Below are positions 1 through 7,786 of a DNA stretch of 64,000 nucleotides, piece after piece. Each line of letters opens with the position of its first letter. The first letter of the stretch is position 1. The notes under the pieces are model-generated. The model made no database searches and had not been told where the DNA came from. It saw only the letters and a program-made list of their open reading frames with translations. Location: NCBI GenBank assembly GCA_964615375.1, contig CAZTOW010000008.1, positions 186,001 to 250,000 of the forward strand, in the 5' to 3' direction. Both the position numbers and the translations under genes were made by a program. Source of the stretch: CAZKWG01 sp964615375 (lineage in GTDB: Bacteria > Myxococcota_A > UBA796 > CAZKWG01).

Positions 1-2
1 TG

Positions 3-50
3 CCCGTCGCCCGCCTGGCCGCCGCGCACGCCGCCATCGGGAAGCTCTGA
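3..50 (+). CDS. 3' end of an upstream gene (partial)
   Basis: An open frame enters from the left edge and ends at the TGA at 48-50 after 15 visible codons rich in Ala, Arg and Leu. The stop overlaps the ATG of the next gene by one base, so the two are probably co-transcribed. Too little is visible to name a product. Confidence 0.5.
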   Translation, partial: PVARLAAAHAAIGKL

Positions 51-289
51 TGCGACGCCTGCTTCTCCCGCTCCTCGCCCTGCTGGCCGGCTGCCCCGGC
101 TCCATCAAGCTGGACGACTCGGGGGACACCGGCGGCGGGACCTGCTGCGCCTTCATCTGCGCGGACGGCACGGAGGGCACCGTGACGTTTACCGTGGACG
201 CCTCGGACTGCGACAGCTACGCCTCCGACCAGTGCAGCCTGGCGGGCAGCAGCGTGGACGACGTCGCCTTCGAGGAGGGAGGCTGCTAG
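50..289 (+). CDS. Small Cys-rich lipoprotein, unknown function
   Basis: 79 residues. The N-terminus has two Arg, a Leu-rich core and a lipobox-like LLAGC ending at Cys15, so it is predicted to be lipidated and exported. The mature part begins with a short Gly/Asp/Thr spacer (DSGDTGGG) and contains a CC pair and several further Cys, which suggests disulphides. The start overlaps the stop of the preceding frame by one base, and the stop TAG at 287-289 abuts the ATG of the DUF2058 gene, which implies an operon. I do not recognise the family. Confidence 0.6.
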   Translation: MRRLLLPLLALLAGCPGSIKLDDSGDTGGGTCCAFICADGTEGTVTFTVDASDCDSYASDQCSLAGSSVDDVAFEEGGC

Positions 290-835
290 ATGTCGCTCCG
301 TGACCAGCTGCTCAAGGCCGGCGTCGTCAGCCAGAAGGACGTGCGCCGGGTCAACCAGGAGCAGCAGGCCGGGCGCAAGGAGCAGAAGGGTCAGCGGGAG
401 AGCCGGGAGGAGGCCGAGGCCCGCGCCGCCGAGCAGGCCCGCCTGGCCCGCGAGGCCCGCGAGGCGGAGCTCATCGCCAGCCGCCGCGCCCGCGCCCGCG
501 AGGCCGAGCTCCTGGAGCTGCGCCGCCGGGTCGCCCACCTCGTCCGCGACTACCAGGTGCGCACCCGCGGCGGGAACCAGCCCTTCTGGCACCGCGCCGC
601 CGACGGGCTGCACGTCCACCGGCTCTACCTGGGCGAGCGCGTGGCCTGGGATCTGGTCCACGGCCGCCTGGCCATCTCCTGGACGGGTGAGGCGGCGGAC
701 CCGAGCTACGTGCTCCTGCCCTCCACCGTCGTCCCGCGCATCCAGGAGCTCGAGCCTTCGCGCATCCTCTTCTTCAACCCGGGCGGCGCCCCCAAGGACG
801 ACCCGTCCGAGCAGCTCTACGGGGTCTACGAATGA
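290..835 (+). CDS. DUF2058 family protein (YaiL-like)
   Basis: 181 residues. It opens with SLRDQLLKAGVVSQK, the characteristic start of DUF2058 proteins such as E. coli YaiL. A highly charged Arg/Glu/Ala-rich coiled-coil stretch follows at about residues 20-85. The globular C-terminal part contains GRLAI and a segment ending in LPSTVVPRI, matching the family pattern in which 'NGRLAIA' precedes 'YAIIPASVA'. The family is described as nucleoprotein or polynucleotide-associated; its biochemical role is not established. The gene sits between two lipoprotein genes, abutting one and overlapping the next by 4 nt (ATGA at 832-835). Confidence 0.8.
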   Translation: MSLRDQLLKAGVVSQKDVRRVNQEQQAGRKEQKGQRESREEAEARAAEQARLAREAREAELIASRRARAREAELLELRRRVAHLVRDYQVRTRGGNQPFWHRAADGLHVHRLYLGERVAWDLVHGRLAISWTGEAADPSYVLLPSTVVPRIQELEPSRILFFNPGGAPKDDPSEQLYGVYE

Positions 836-1278
836 CGCTCCTGCTCCTGCTCCTGGCCTGCGGCGACGAGGGCACGGACCTCGTCATCCCCGACGAGACG
901 CTGAGCGGCACGGTGGCCGGGGCGAGCTGGACCTTCGGCGCGGGCGAGATCGACCCCTACCAGTCCGAGGGCGAGCTCTTCTTCGCCATGCTCTGGCCGG
1001 AGCTCTACGACCCCTGCGAGCTGGGCGGTCACGAGGCGACGAGCTGGCTGGTGCTCCAGATCCCGGCGGAGGTGGGCGAGCACCCGTTCACGTCGACGTT
1101 GAACGGCACCTTCGTCTACGAGGGGCAGGACGGATCGGAGAACCTGCCCGTGCTGGACGGCGTGGTGCGGGTGGACGAGATCACCGACACGGAGCTGGTG
1201 GGCGGCCTGGCGATGACGGACGGCAGCGGGGACTTCGACGTGGCGGGGACGTTCACGCTGACGATCTGCACGAAGTAG
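832..1278 (+). CDS. Predicted lipoprotein, unknown function
   Basis: 148 residues starting at the ATG that overlaps the DUF2058 stop by 4 nt. The N-terminus is an unusually short signal sequence, MTLLLLLLAC, with a probable lipidated Cys10. The mature domain looks like a beta-rich immunity- or calycin-like fold, with alternating hydrophobic strands and two Cys near the middle and C-terminus. No catalytic motif is visible. An alternative is that the signal starts further upstream inside the DUF2058 frame, but the ATGA coupling favours this start. Confidence 0.6.
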   Translation: MTLLLLLLACGDEGTDLVIPDETLSGTVAGASWTFGAGEIDPYQSEGELFFAMLWPELYDPCELGGHEATSWLVLQIPAEVGEHPFTSTLNGTFVYEGQDGSENLPVLDGVVRVDEITDTELVGGLAMTDGSGDFDVAGTFTLTICTK

Positions 1279-1306
1279 GGTCCTGCCCCGGCCGGGCCGC
1301 GCGAGC

Positions 1307-2185
1307 TCACCACTGATCCTGGATGGCGTGAGCGCGGCGCATCAGCCGTCGCACCTGCTCGAATTCGCAGTGTCGGACATCGTACTCCACCTCTCCGAAG
1401 CCCAGGTTTCGCGCGCCGCCAGCGCCCGCGTTCTGGCAAGCCCCCGACTCGTTCTCGCAGTGCTGCTGCATGATGTTGCTGTCGTCGGTGGACCGGGTCA
1501 CGGCCGGATCGCAGACGTGCCTCAGCCCCAGCGCGTGGCCCATCTCGTGCTCCTCGGGGCTGGCCGTCTGATGCTGAAGGCGCGCGATGTCCAGGGCGAT
1601 GAGCGGATGAAACAGGCCGAGATCGTCCTCGTTCGAGGTCCCGTGGCTGTCCAGGTTGGTGCAGTCGACGGTCTCGGTGGTCTCATCCCACACGCAGCGA
1701 TCGATCACGTAGAAATTGATGGCGGTGGGATCCACCAGGCGCTCGTCCGCGCAGCCCAGGACCGCGTCGTCCATCGCCCCGTAGTCCCCCGCCTTCAGCA
1801 CATCCACGTCCTGCATGCTGCCGAACTCGAGCAGATCACAACTCGTGTCCGAGATCTCGTCGTAGAACCAGTGTGAGCGGTACGCAAACGAGATGCAGGA
1901 GGCGTCGTCACAGACCGGCCCCCCGTCCGAGGCTACGAAGTACTCATTGAGGATGTCCACCTCACGCCGGAGGAGCTCCTCTCCCGTGCGGAGGAGCGAT
2001 GGGTCGTATGGGTCGGCGTGGAGAGAGCTCGCGCCAGGCGCGTTCGGGGCATCGAGCAGCACCACGAGGTTGATCGGGAAGGGCTCCAGCGAGCCGGAGC
2101 CCTCCCACCCGGTGTCCTTCGAGCGAGTGGAACAGGCGACCGGCAGGATCAGCGCGAGCCAATTGAACGATCGTTCAATCCTCAC
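1307..2185 (-). CDS. Exported metzincin-like zinc metalloprotease (lipoprotein)
   Basis: 292 residues from a GTG start that overlaps the stop of the radical SAM gene by 4 nt (GTGA on the minus strand). A short hydrophobic signal ends in LPVAC with lipidation expected at Cys18. The zinc site HEMGHALGLRH (His213, Glu214, His217, His223) is the HExxHxxGxxH signature of metzincins. It is followed about 15 residues later by a candidate Met-turn (SNIMQQ, Met239). Several Cys in the mature part suggest disulphides. It is therefore probably an outer-membrane or secreted peptidase. An 18-bp perfect palindrome lies inside the signal peptide codons. Substrate unknown. Confidence 0.75.
   Translation of the reverse strand: MRIERSFNWLALILPVACSTRSKDTGWEGSGSLEPFPINLVVLLDAPNAPGASSLHADPYDPSLLRTGEELLRREVDILNEYFVASDGGPVCDDASCISFAYRSHWFYDEISDTSCDLLEFGSMQDVDVLKAGDYGAMDDAVLGCADERLVDPTAINFYVIDRCVWDETTETVDCTNLDSHGTSNEDDLGLFHPLIALDIARLQHQTASPEEHEMGHALGLRHVCDPAVTRSTDDSNIMQQHCENESGACQNAGAGGARNLGFGEVEYDVRHCEFEQVRRLMRRAHAIQDQW
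2162..2179. promoter_or_regulatory. 18-bp perfect palindrome, TetR-operator-like
   Basis: The sequence ATTGAACGATCGTTCAAT is a perfect inverted repeat. Its form (TTGAACG-like half-sites meeting head to head) resembles operators bound by TetR-family repressors. It lies 2-8 codons into the metalloprotease gene, where a bound protein could block initiation or early elongation. No TetR gene is present in the window, so its use is unproven. Confidence 0.3.
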
Positions 2186-3615
2186 GGGATCACCACCGCC
2201 CGCGGGTTCGGCACCGCCAGCGCCCGCATCCTGCGCTGCATGACCGGGAGCCGCGCCGCGTGAAAGGCCGCACCCAGCAGCCTCCGCGCCGAGGCCTGGT
2301 CCGGGTGGCGCAGGAAGCCGGAGAGCGCCTCGCGGCTCTTCCCCGCCGAGTGCAGCGAGCGCAGCACCTCCTTGGCCGCGCCGTAGAAGGCGTCGGGGTA
2401 GGGCGCCTCGAACAGCGGCTTGTTGTCCATGCTCACCGCCCAGGAGCGGTCGCGCAGCGAGGCCGAGACGCGCTCATAAAAGGCGGTCCCGGGGTGGGGG
2501 TAGCTCACGCTCACGCCGATCTCGTCGGGGCGCAGGCGCCGCACCATCTCCACGGTGGAGAGCACGTCCTCCAGCGTCTCGCCGGGGTAGCCGAGCTGGA
2601 GGAAGAAGCAGGCCTTGATGCCGTGCGCGCGGAGCAGCGCGGTGGCGGCCTCGATCTCGGCGACCGTGCTCTCCTTGTCCATGGCGCTCAGCACGCGGTC
2701 GGAGCCGCTCTCGGCCCCCACCCACACCTCGCGACAGCCGGTCGCGGCGAGATCGGCGGTGAACGCCGGGTCCTTCATCAGGTCCACGCGGCTGAGGCAG
2801 CGATAGGGCACGGGCCGCTGGAGCGCGGCGCGAAAGGCGCGCAGCCAGGCGGGCTTGAGCGCGAAGATGTCGTCGGTGAACCAGATGCGGTCCATGCCGA
2901 CCCGCGCGTGCAGGGCGGCGATCTCGGCGGCGACGCGCTCGGGCGAGCGGACGTGGTAGCTACGCCCCCAGGTGGGCTTGGCGCACCAGTTGCACCGGTA
3001 GGGGCAGCCGCGCGCCGTCCAGATGTTGATCTCCCAGGCCCCGTGGCGGGCGATCCACCAGGACTTGTACCTCTCGAGGTCCGCCAGATCCCAGGCCGGG
3101 TCGGGCAGGCGGTCCAGATCGGCGATGGCCGGCACCCGACCGCCCGCGCCCCGCTCGCCGTGGACGCCGGTGAGGCTGTCCGCGCCGTCCACCCAGCGCA
3201 CGACGACCTCCGCGGCGTCGCCCACCACCACCGCGTCGGCCTCCGCCCAGGCCTCGGGCCAGGTCGAGGCGTCCGGCCCGGCGGCCAGCACCCGGGCTCC
3301 CCGGGACCGCGCCAGCCGGACCATGCGCTGGCCCGCCTCGCGCAGCACGCGCAGGCACATCTTCTGGTGGACCGCGTGATCGTCGGCCACGACCACCACG
3401 ATCTCCGGGCGGTGCCGGTCCATGGCCTCGGCCAGGGCGGCCTCGGTGCGATCGGCGGGCTCGAACATCGGATCGTGCAGGGCGACCGCGTGCCCGGCGC
3501 GCCGCAGGCTCGCCGCGATCACCAGCGGCCCCAGCGGCGGGTAGGGCTTCCCGACCTCCGCCTCGTGGGGGTTCAGGGCGAGCTGATCGTTGGACGCGAC
3601 GAGGACCCGGGCCAT
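2182..3615 (-). CDS. B12-binding domain radical SAM protein
   Basis: 477 residues from the ATG at 3615. An in-frame extension reaches 3990, but it would run antisense through the next gene and lacks family features. Residues 1-150 form a Rossmann-like cobalamin-binding domain (KPYPPLGPLVIAASLRRAG, typical of BchE-like enzymes). The SAM-radical motif is GCPYRCNWC (CxxxCxxC), followed by a TIM-barrel with FTDDIF, WVGAESGSD and LGYPGE segments typical of B12-radical SAM enzymes. Such proteins act as methylases, cyclases or ring-modifying enzymes; the substrate cannot be read from sequence. It is coupled by a 4-nt overlap to the metalloprotease gene downstream. Confidence 0.85.
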   Translation of the reverse strand: MARVLVASNDQLALNPHEAEVGKPYPPLGPLVIAASLRRAGHAVALHDPMFEPADRTEAALAEAMDRHRPEIVVVVADDHAVHQKMCLRVLREAGQRMVRLARSRGARVLAAGPDASTWPEAWAEADAVVVGDAAEVVVRWVDGADSLTGVHGERGAGGRVPAIADLDRLPDPAWDLADLERYKSWWIARHGAWEINIWTARGCPYRCNWCAKPTWGRSYHVRSPERVAAEIAALHARVGMDRIWFTDDIFALKPAWLRAFRAALQRPVPYRCLSRVDLMKDPAFTADLAATGCREVWVGAESGSDRVLSAMDKESTVAEIEAATALLRAHGIKACFFLQLGYPGETLEDVLSTVEMVRRLRPDEIGVSVSYPHPGTAFYERVSASLRDRSWAVSMDNKPLFEAPYPDAFYGAAKEVLRSLHSAGKSREALSGFLRHPDQASARRLLGAAFHAARLPVMQRRMRALAVPNPRAVVIP

Positions 3616-3681
3616 GATCTCAAGATATCGCGCCCAGCCGCCGATGCGTGCTACCGTCGCCGGTGTGGCGAGGAGATCTGA

Positions 3682-4314
3682 ATGTCCGTTCTGATTCACG
3701 CCCTGATGCTGCTCTCGACCCTGGCCGTTGATCCGACCACCTGCCCCGAGGGCCACACGGCCGTGACCGGCGGCTGCGCGGACCCGGACACCGGGATCGG
3801 CGCCGTCTGCTTCGTCCGACCCGGGCGCCTGATGGCCGCGGGCGTGAACATCCGCCTCTGGGAGACCGGGGTGGAGCGGGAGGAAGGCGCCCCGCCGCGC
3901 TTCATGGGCGACTCCGAGCTGGACCCGGACGAGCTCGCCCGCCTGGCCAATGGGCGGATGTTCTGCTTCCTCACCACGGAGGGCGTTCACTCCTACGCCG
4001 GCGCGGCGATGCTCCAGAAGGGGATGAAGGCGCTGGTGCCCATCGTCACGCTGATGGCCAACCCGAAGGTGCCCGTGGGCAAGACCAGCGTGCGGGTCTA
4101 CCCGGGCCAGGTCACCGTGATCAGCGCCACCCTGGAGCCCGGGGCGAACACCGGGGGAGACCCCACGCTCACACGCGAGAAGATCGGCATCTTCGACGAT
4201 CTCTACTTCGATCCAGAGGACAGCAGGCGCCTGGCGCCCTGGCTGGTGCCCGTGCCCGAGCTGGAGAGCTGGATGAAGGCCACGCGCGCCGCGGACGAGG
4301 AGCCCGCGGACTGA
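3682..4314 (+). CDS. Hypothetical exported protein
   Basis: 210 residues. The first 16 or so residues are hydrophobic (SVLIHALMLLSTLA) and resemble a signal peptide, followed by a Cys-containing segment with the pattern TCPEGHTAVTGGCADP. The rest is mixed alpha/beta with no motif I recognise; the C-terminal 20 residues are acidic. It is convergent with the UbiA-type gene (1-nt gap) and divergent from the radical SAM gene, so it is probably transcribed alone. Confidence 0.6.
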   Translation: MSVLIHALMLLSTLAVDPTTCPEGHTAVTGGCADPDTGIGAVCFVRPGRLMAAGVNIRLWETGVEREEGAPPRFMGDSELDPDELARLANGRMFCFLTTEGVHSYAGAAMLQKGMKALVPIVTLMANPKVPVGKTSVRVYPGQVTVISATLEPGANTGGDPTLTREKIGIFDDLYFDPEDSRRLAPWLVPVPELESWMKATRAADEEPAD

Positions 4315-4315
4315 C

Positions 4316-5266
4316 TCACCAGCTCCAGCCGGTCTTCCCCGCCGCGTCCGCGGGGACGCCGGCCTCGGTGCCCAGCCCGGCCAGCGGCGCCCCGGCGATC
4401 ACCTGCCCGATCCAGGCCAGGCAGGCGCCGATCACGAAGACGAGGCCCACCAGGAGCGCCATCAGGATGAGGTCGCGCGCCCTCCGCTCGTCGGCGCCCT
4501 CCGGCTCCTGAGCCTGTCGGGCCAGCGCCCGATCCAGGTAGAGGCACACGGGGAGTGCCCCCAGACACTGAACAGGTATCCAGCCCGCGGCGGCGAGCCC
4601 CAGCACCAGCACATGGCTGGCGCGGAAGCTGATCCGCGCGGCCCCCAGCACGGCGGCGGGCCCCCCGGTGGCGACCAGGGTGCGGTAGCCGCGCGCACGG
4701 TCCTCCTCCTGCTGAAAGCTCTGGGCGAGGAAGAAGGCGCCGAGCACGGACAGCGCCAGCGCCAGCATCAGCAGGGCCGAGCGCGCGTCCAGCGGCACGC
4801 CCACCACCGCGTAGCCCGCCAGCGGCGACGCCACCCCGAACCCGAGCACGTTGACCAGCGGCCCCGCCAGCGGGCGCGCCTTCCAGGCGACCGCGGGGTG
4901 GCTGTAGCCCACGGCCAGCAGCGCCGAGAACAGGGCCATCAACGCCGGCAGGAGCCCGGCCAGGCCCGCCAGCCCCACCGCCAGCGCCAGCGCCAGGCTC
5001 CCCTCGCGCTCCACCCCCGGCGGCACGCTGGCCGGCTCGCCGTAGAGCACCGGGCCCTGATCGCGATCCAGGGCGGCGTTCCACCACAGGGTCCCGGCGT
5101 TCAACGCCACCCAGGCCAGCACCAGCAGCAGCGCCTCCCGCCCCCCCAGCATCGGCAGCGCGCGGCTCCAGTGGGCGATGGCCCAGCCGGTCAGCGGGGC
5201 GGTCGCCGCCAGGACCAGCCCCTTCGGGCGGGCGAGCCGCCACAGCGCGCGGGCGCGAGCGCTCAA
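4316..5266 (-). CDS. UbiA-family prenyltransferase
   Basis: 316 residues, about eight or nine hydrophobic segments, predicted inner-membrane. The first aspartate-rich motif appears as NAALDRDQ (family consensus NDxxDxxxD, with one spacing change). The second appears as QQEEDRARGYRTL, close to the DxxGDRxxGxRTL pattern of chlorophyll/ubiquinone-type transferases. The family attaches polyprenyl chains to aromatic or other acceptors using Mg2+. The context (two amidohydrolases upstream in the same direction, gap 6 nt) does not reveal the acceptor. The slight departure in motif 1 makes the exact activity uncertain. Confidence 0.7.
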   Translation of the reverse strand: MSARARALWRLARPKGLVLAATAPLTGWAIAHWSRALPMLGGREALLLVLAWVALNAGTLWWNAALDRDQGPVLYGEPASVPPGVEREGSLALALAVGLAGLAGLLPALMALFSALLAVGYSHPAVAWKARPLAGPLVNVLGFGVASPLAGYAVVGVPLDARSALLMLALALSVLGAFFLAQSFQQEEDRARGYRTLVATGGPAAVLGAARISFRASHVLVLGLAAAGWIPVQCLGALPVCLYLDRALARQAQEPEGADERRARDLILMALLVGLVFVIGACLAWIGQVIAGAPLAGLGTEAGVPADAAGKTGWSW

Positions 5267-5272
5267 GCTCCC

Positions 5273-6523
5273 TCAGGGCGCGGGAGTGGTCAGGGCGAGC
5301 GCGTCCAGGCGGAGGGGAGGCGGCGGCGCGTCCTCCAGGTGCAACCAGCGGATCGCGTTCTCGCGGTAGACCAGCCGGAGCTGCTCGTCGCTGAGCGCGA
5401 GGCCCTTGAACGCGCCCTCCCCGTCGCGCCCGCTCTGGTAGTAGCGGCTGAAGCCCGCCGCCAGATCGGTGCGGAAGACGTCACGCTCCAGCTGGTCGCG
5501 CGTGGCCCAGATCACCCGGCTGTACCAGCCAGGCGTCTTCTCGGGGTTGCCCGTGATCACGCTGTCGGTCCCGAACACGATCTGCTTCGGGAAGCGGTCG
5601 AAGAAGGCGCGGAAGACGCCCACGTCCCCCTCCATCGTCGCCAGGCCCTTGAGCAGGATCTCCCGCGTCCCCAGGCTGGTGTCGATGTACAGGTTCGGGT
5701 GGGCGGCCAGCAGGGTCTCCAGCTGCTTCATGGCCGGGCTGCGCGGCTGCCAGAAGGCCACGCCGTAGTGCGGGACCATGACGTTGAGCTTCGGGTAGCG
5801 GTCCAGGATCTGCGCGAGCTCGTCCCCGAACTTGACGATGTTGACGTGCCAGTTGACCGGGATGCCCTGCTCCTCCAGCCAGCTGAGGACGGGGTGCATG
5901 TCGTCCGGGTCCAGCGGCCCGTCGGCGAAATTGCTGTGGCCGGAGTACAGCTTCACGCCGCGCGCGCCCTCGGCGACGTGGCGCTTGAGCCGCTCGAGCT
6001 TGTCCTTGTCCTTCGGGTCCAGCGTGCAGAAGGGGATGAGCTCGCCCGGCGCGAGCTTGCTGGCGGCCAGGACCTCCTTCCAGTTCTCGGACATCCCGGG
6101 CTCGCCCTTCTCGCCCTTGCCTTCGAGGGTGAACTTCGGGCTGCTGACCAGCACGGTGGCGGCGACGCCGCTGCGGCGGGCGGCCTGAAGGTAGCGGTCC
6201 AGGTGGCGGACGGCGTACAGGTGCTCGTGGGCGTTGATGATGCCCATCTCGGCGTAGGCGTCCGGCCGCTGGCCCTCGGCGATCTGCCGCTTGAGCATGG
6301 CGATCTCCGCCTCCAGGGCTCGGATGCGCGCGCGCTCCTCCAGCGGCTTCGGCTTGGGCAGCTTCTCCGGGGCGGGCTCGTCCTCGCCGTCCTCCTCCGC
6401 CGCCGGGGCGCCGGCGGTGGCGGCGGGCGCCTCGGCCTCGGGCTTGCCCGGCTCCTTCTTCGGGCGCTTCTCGGCGTCCCCACAGGCGATGAGCGCGAGC
6501 AGCAGCAGGGTGCGCATGGTCAC
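5273..6523 (-). CDS. Lipoprotein amidohydrolase (amidohydrolase 2 superfamily)
   Basis: 416 residues. Signal and lipobox LLALIAC at the N-terminus, then a long Pro/Glu/Ala-rich linker and a short coiled coil (residues ~15-90), then a TIM-barrel metal-dependent hydrolase. The metal/active-site segments visible are INAHEHLY, ARGVKLYSGH, NWHVN, VPHYG and FGTDS, the order expected for amidohydrolase-2 enzymes. The C-terminal YRENAIRWL matches the family's final helix. It would act on the outer membrane or in the periplasm. Its start overlaps the stop of the upstream paralogue by 4 nt. Substrate unknown; the two neighbours may process related compounds. Confidence 0.75.
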   Translation of the reverse strand: MTMRTLLLLALIACGDAEKRPKKEPGKPEAEAPAATAGAPAAEEDGEDEPAPEKLPKPKPLEERARIRALEAEIAMLKRQIAEGQRPDAYAEMGIINAHEHLYAVRHLDRYLQAARRSGVAATVLVSSPKFTLEGKGEKGEPGMSENWKEVLAASKLAPGELIPFCTLDPKDKDKLERLKRHVAEGARGVKLYSGHSNFADGPLDPDDMHPVLSWLEEQGIPVNWHVNIVKFGDELAQILDRYPKLNVMVPHYGVAFWQPRSPAMKQLETLLAAHPNLYIDTSLGTREILLKGLATMEGDVGVFRAFFDRFPKQIVFGTDSVITGNPEKTPGWYSRVIWATRDQLERDVFRTDLAAGFSRYYQSGRDGEGAFKGLALSDEQLRLVYRENAIRWLHLEDAPPPPLRLDALALTTPAP

Positions 6524-7731
6524 TTCTCCGGGGGCATCGTCACGGACGAGAGCGGCGGGATGGGCGGGCGTGGCGGCTCGGGGGTGCCCGGGACGGGCCA
6601 GCCCTGGGAGCGGTCAGGCAGCCGGCCCTGGCTGTCCATCAGCAGGAAGGAGGCCGGCGAGCGCTCATAGACGGCCGAGAGGGTGGCGTCGTCCAGGGCG
6701 AGCCCGTGCATGGGGCGGTCCGGCATCAAGAAGAAGCGGAAGGTCTTGGACTCCAGGAGCTGCATGTACGACCGCAGCGTGTCGTAGATGTAGGCCTCGT
6801 CCTTCGAGGGCTCCAGGACCATGTCGCTCGCGAAGAGCAGCTTGCCGCTGTACTTCGTCACATAGTCCTTGCTGCGCGACCGCCACTTCGCCAGGGCCTC
6901 GAAGCCCTCGGAGTGGAAGGTGTAGTACCCGAAGCTCATGTCCGTATACAGGTTGGGGTAGCGCTCCAGCAGGAAGGCCAGGCGCGCGAGCCGCGTGGAC
7001 GTGTTCTTGTGCAGCCCGAAGTGCGCGATGTTCACCCGCAGGTAGGGGTACTTCTCCATCACGTGCAGCAGCTCGTCCCAGTACTTGATGAGGTTGACGT
7101 GGTAGACGATGGGGAGCTGCACCTCCTCCGCCCAGGCGTAGATCGGGTCCATGCGCGGATCGTCCAGCGCCATGACGTGGAAGGGCCCCTTGCCGTGGCT
7201 CTCCCCGTGGCCCAGGAAGAGCTTGAGCCCGTCCGCGCCCCGGGCGACCCAGTCCTGCAGGCGCGCCAGGCTGTCCGGCGCCTCCGGGTCGATGGTCACA
7301 AACGCGCAGAAGCGGTCGGGCCAGCGCTGCTTGATGCGGATGACCTCCTCGTTGTTCTCCTCCCAGCCCTCGAATCCGTAGCGTTTGTCCAGCGTGTACG
7401 TGTAGCGGGTGGCCGCCAGGTTGCACATCTTCTGCACGCCGAGCGCGTCCATGGCCGGCAGCACGCGCGCCGCCTCCGCCTGGTCGCGCAGGTGCTCGTG
7501 GACATCGATGATGCGCCAGCGCCGCGGCCCGATGTCCGTGGTCTTCAGCGCCGGATCGTCCTCCTTCAGGTAGGCGAGGCTCTCCGGGTCGCCCGAGCGC
7601 AGGGCCTTCTCGCTCGTGGACGCGAGCGTGGGCAGCCCGCCCTCGCGCCAGAGCCAGCCGAAGGCCGCCCCGGCCACCAGGACGGCGAGGAAGATGAGGA
7701 CGGAGCGGAGTCGGGGGGAGGTGGTGCTCAT
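6520..7731 (-). CDS. Membrane-anchored amidohydrolase, paralogue of the next gene
   Basis: 403 residues. A single N-terminal transmembrane anchor (RSVLIFLAVLVAGAAFGWL, about residues 8-27) is followed by an amidohydrolase-2 TIM barrel with IIDVHEHL, GADGLKLFLGHG, VYHVNLI, NIAHFGL and LLFASDM. These are the same blocks in the same order as the downstream gene, so the two arose by duplication and diverged in how they are attached to the envelope (TM anchor here, lipid anchor there). A 4-nt overlap couples the two. The C-terminus is Pro-rich. Confidence 0.75.
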   Translation of the reverse strand: MSTTSPRLRSVLIFLAVLVAGAAFGWLWREGGLPTLASTSEKALRSGDPESLAYLKEDDPALKTTDIGPRRWRIIDVHEHLRDQAEAARVLPAMDALGVQKMCNLAATRYTYTLDKRYGFEGWEENNEEVIRIKQRWPDRFCAFVTIDPEAPDSLARLQDWVARGADGLKLFLGHGESHGKGPFHVMALDDPRMDPIYAWAEEVQLPIVYHVNLIKYWDELLHVMEKYPYLRVNIAHFGLHKNTSTRLARLAFLLERYPNLYTDMSFGYYTFHSEGFEALAKWRSRSKDYVTKYSGKLLFASDMVLEPSKDEAYIYDTLRSYMQLLESKTFRFFLMPDRPMHGLALDDATLSAVYERSPASFLLMDSQGRLPDRSQGWPVPGTPEPPRPPIPPLSSVTMPPEK

Positions 7732-7786
7732 GGGCGTCCCAGGAGCCTATCCCGTCGGTCGGAGGCTGGCAGGGTCGCCACGGAGC

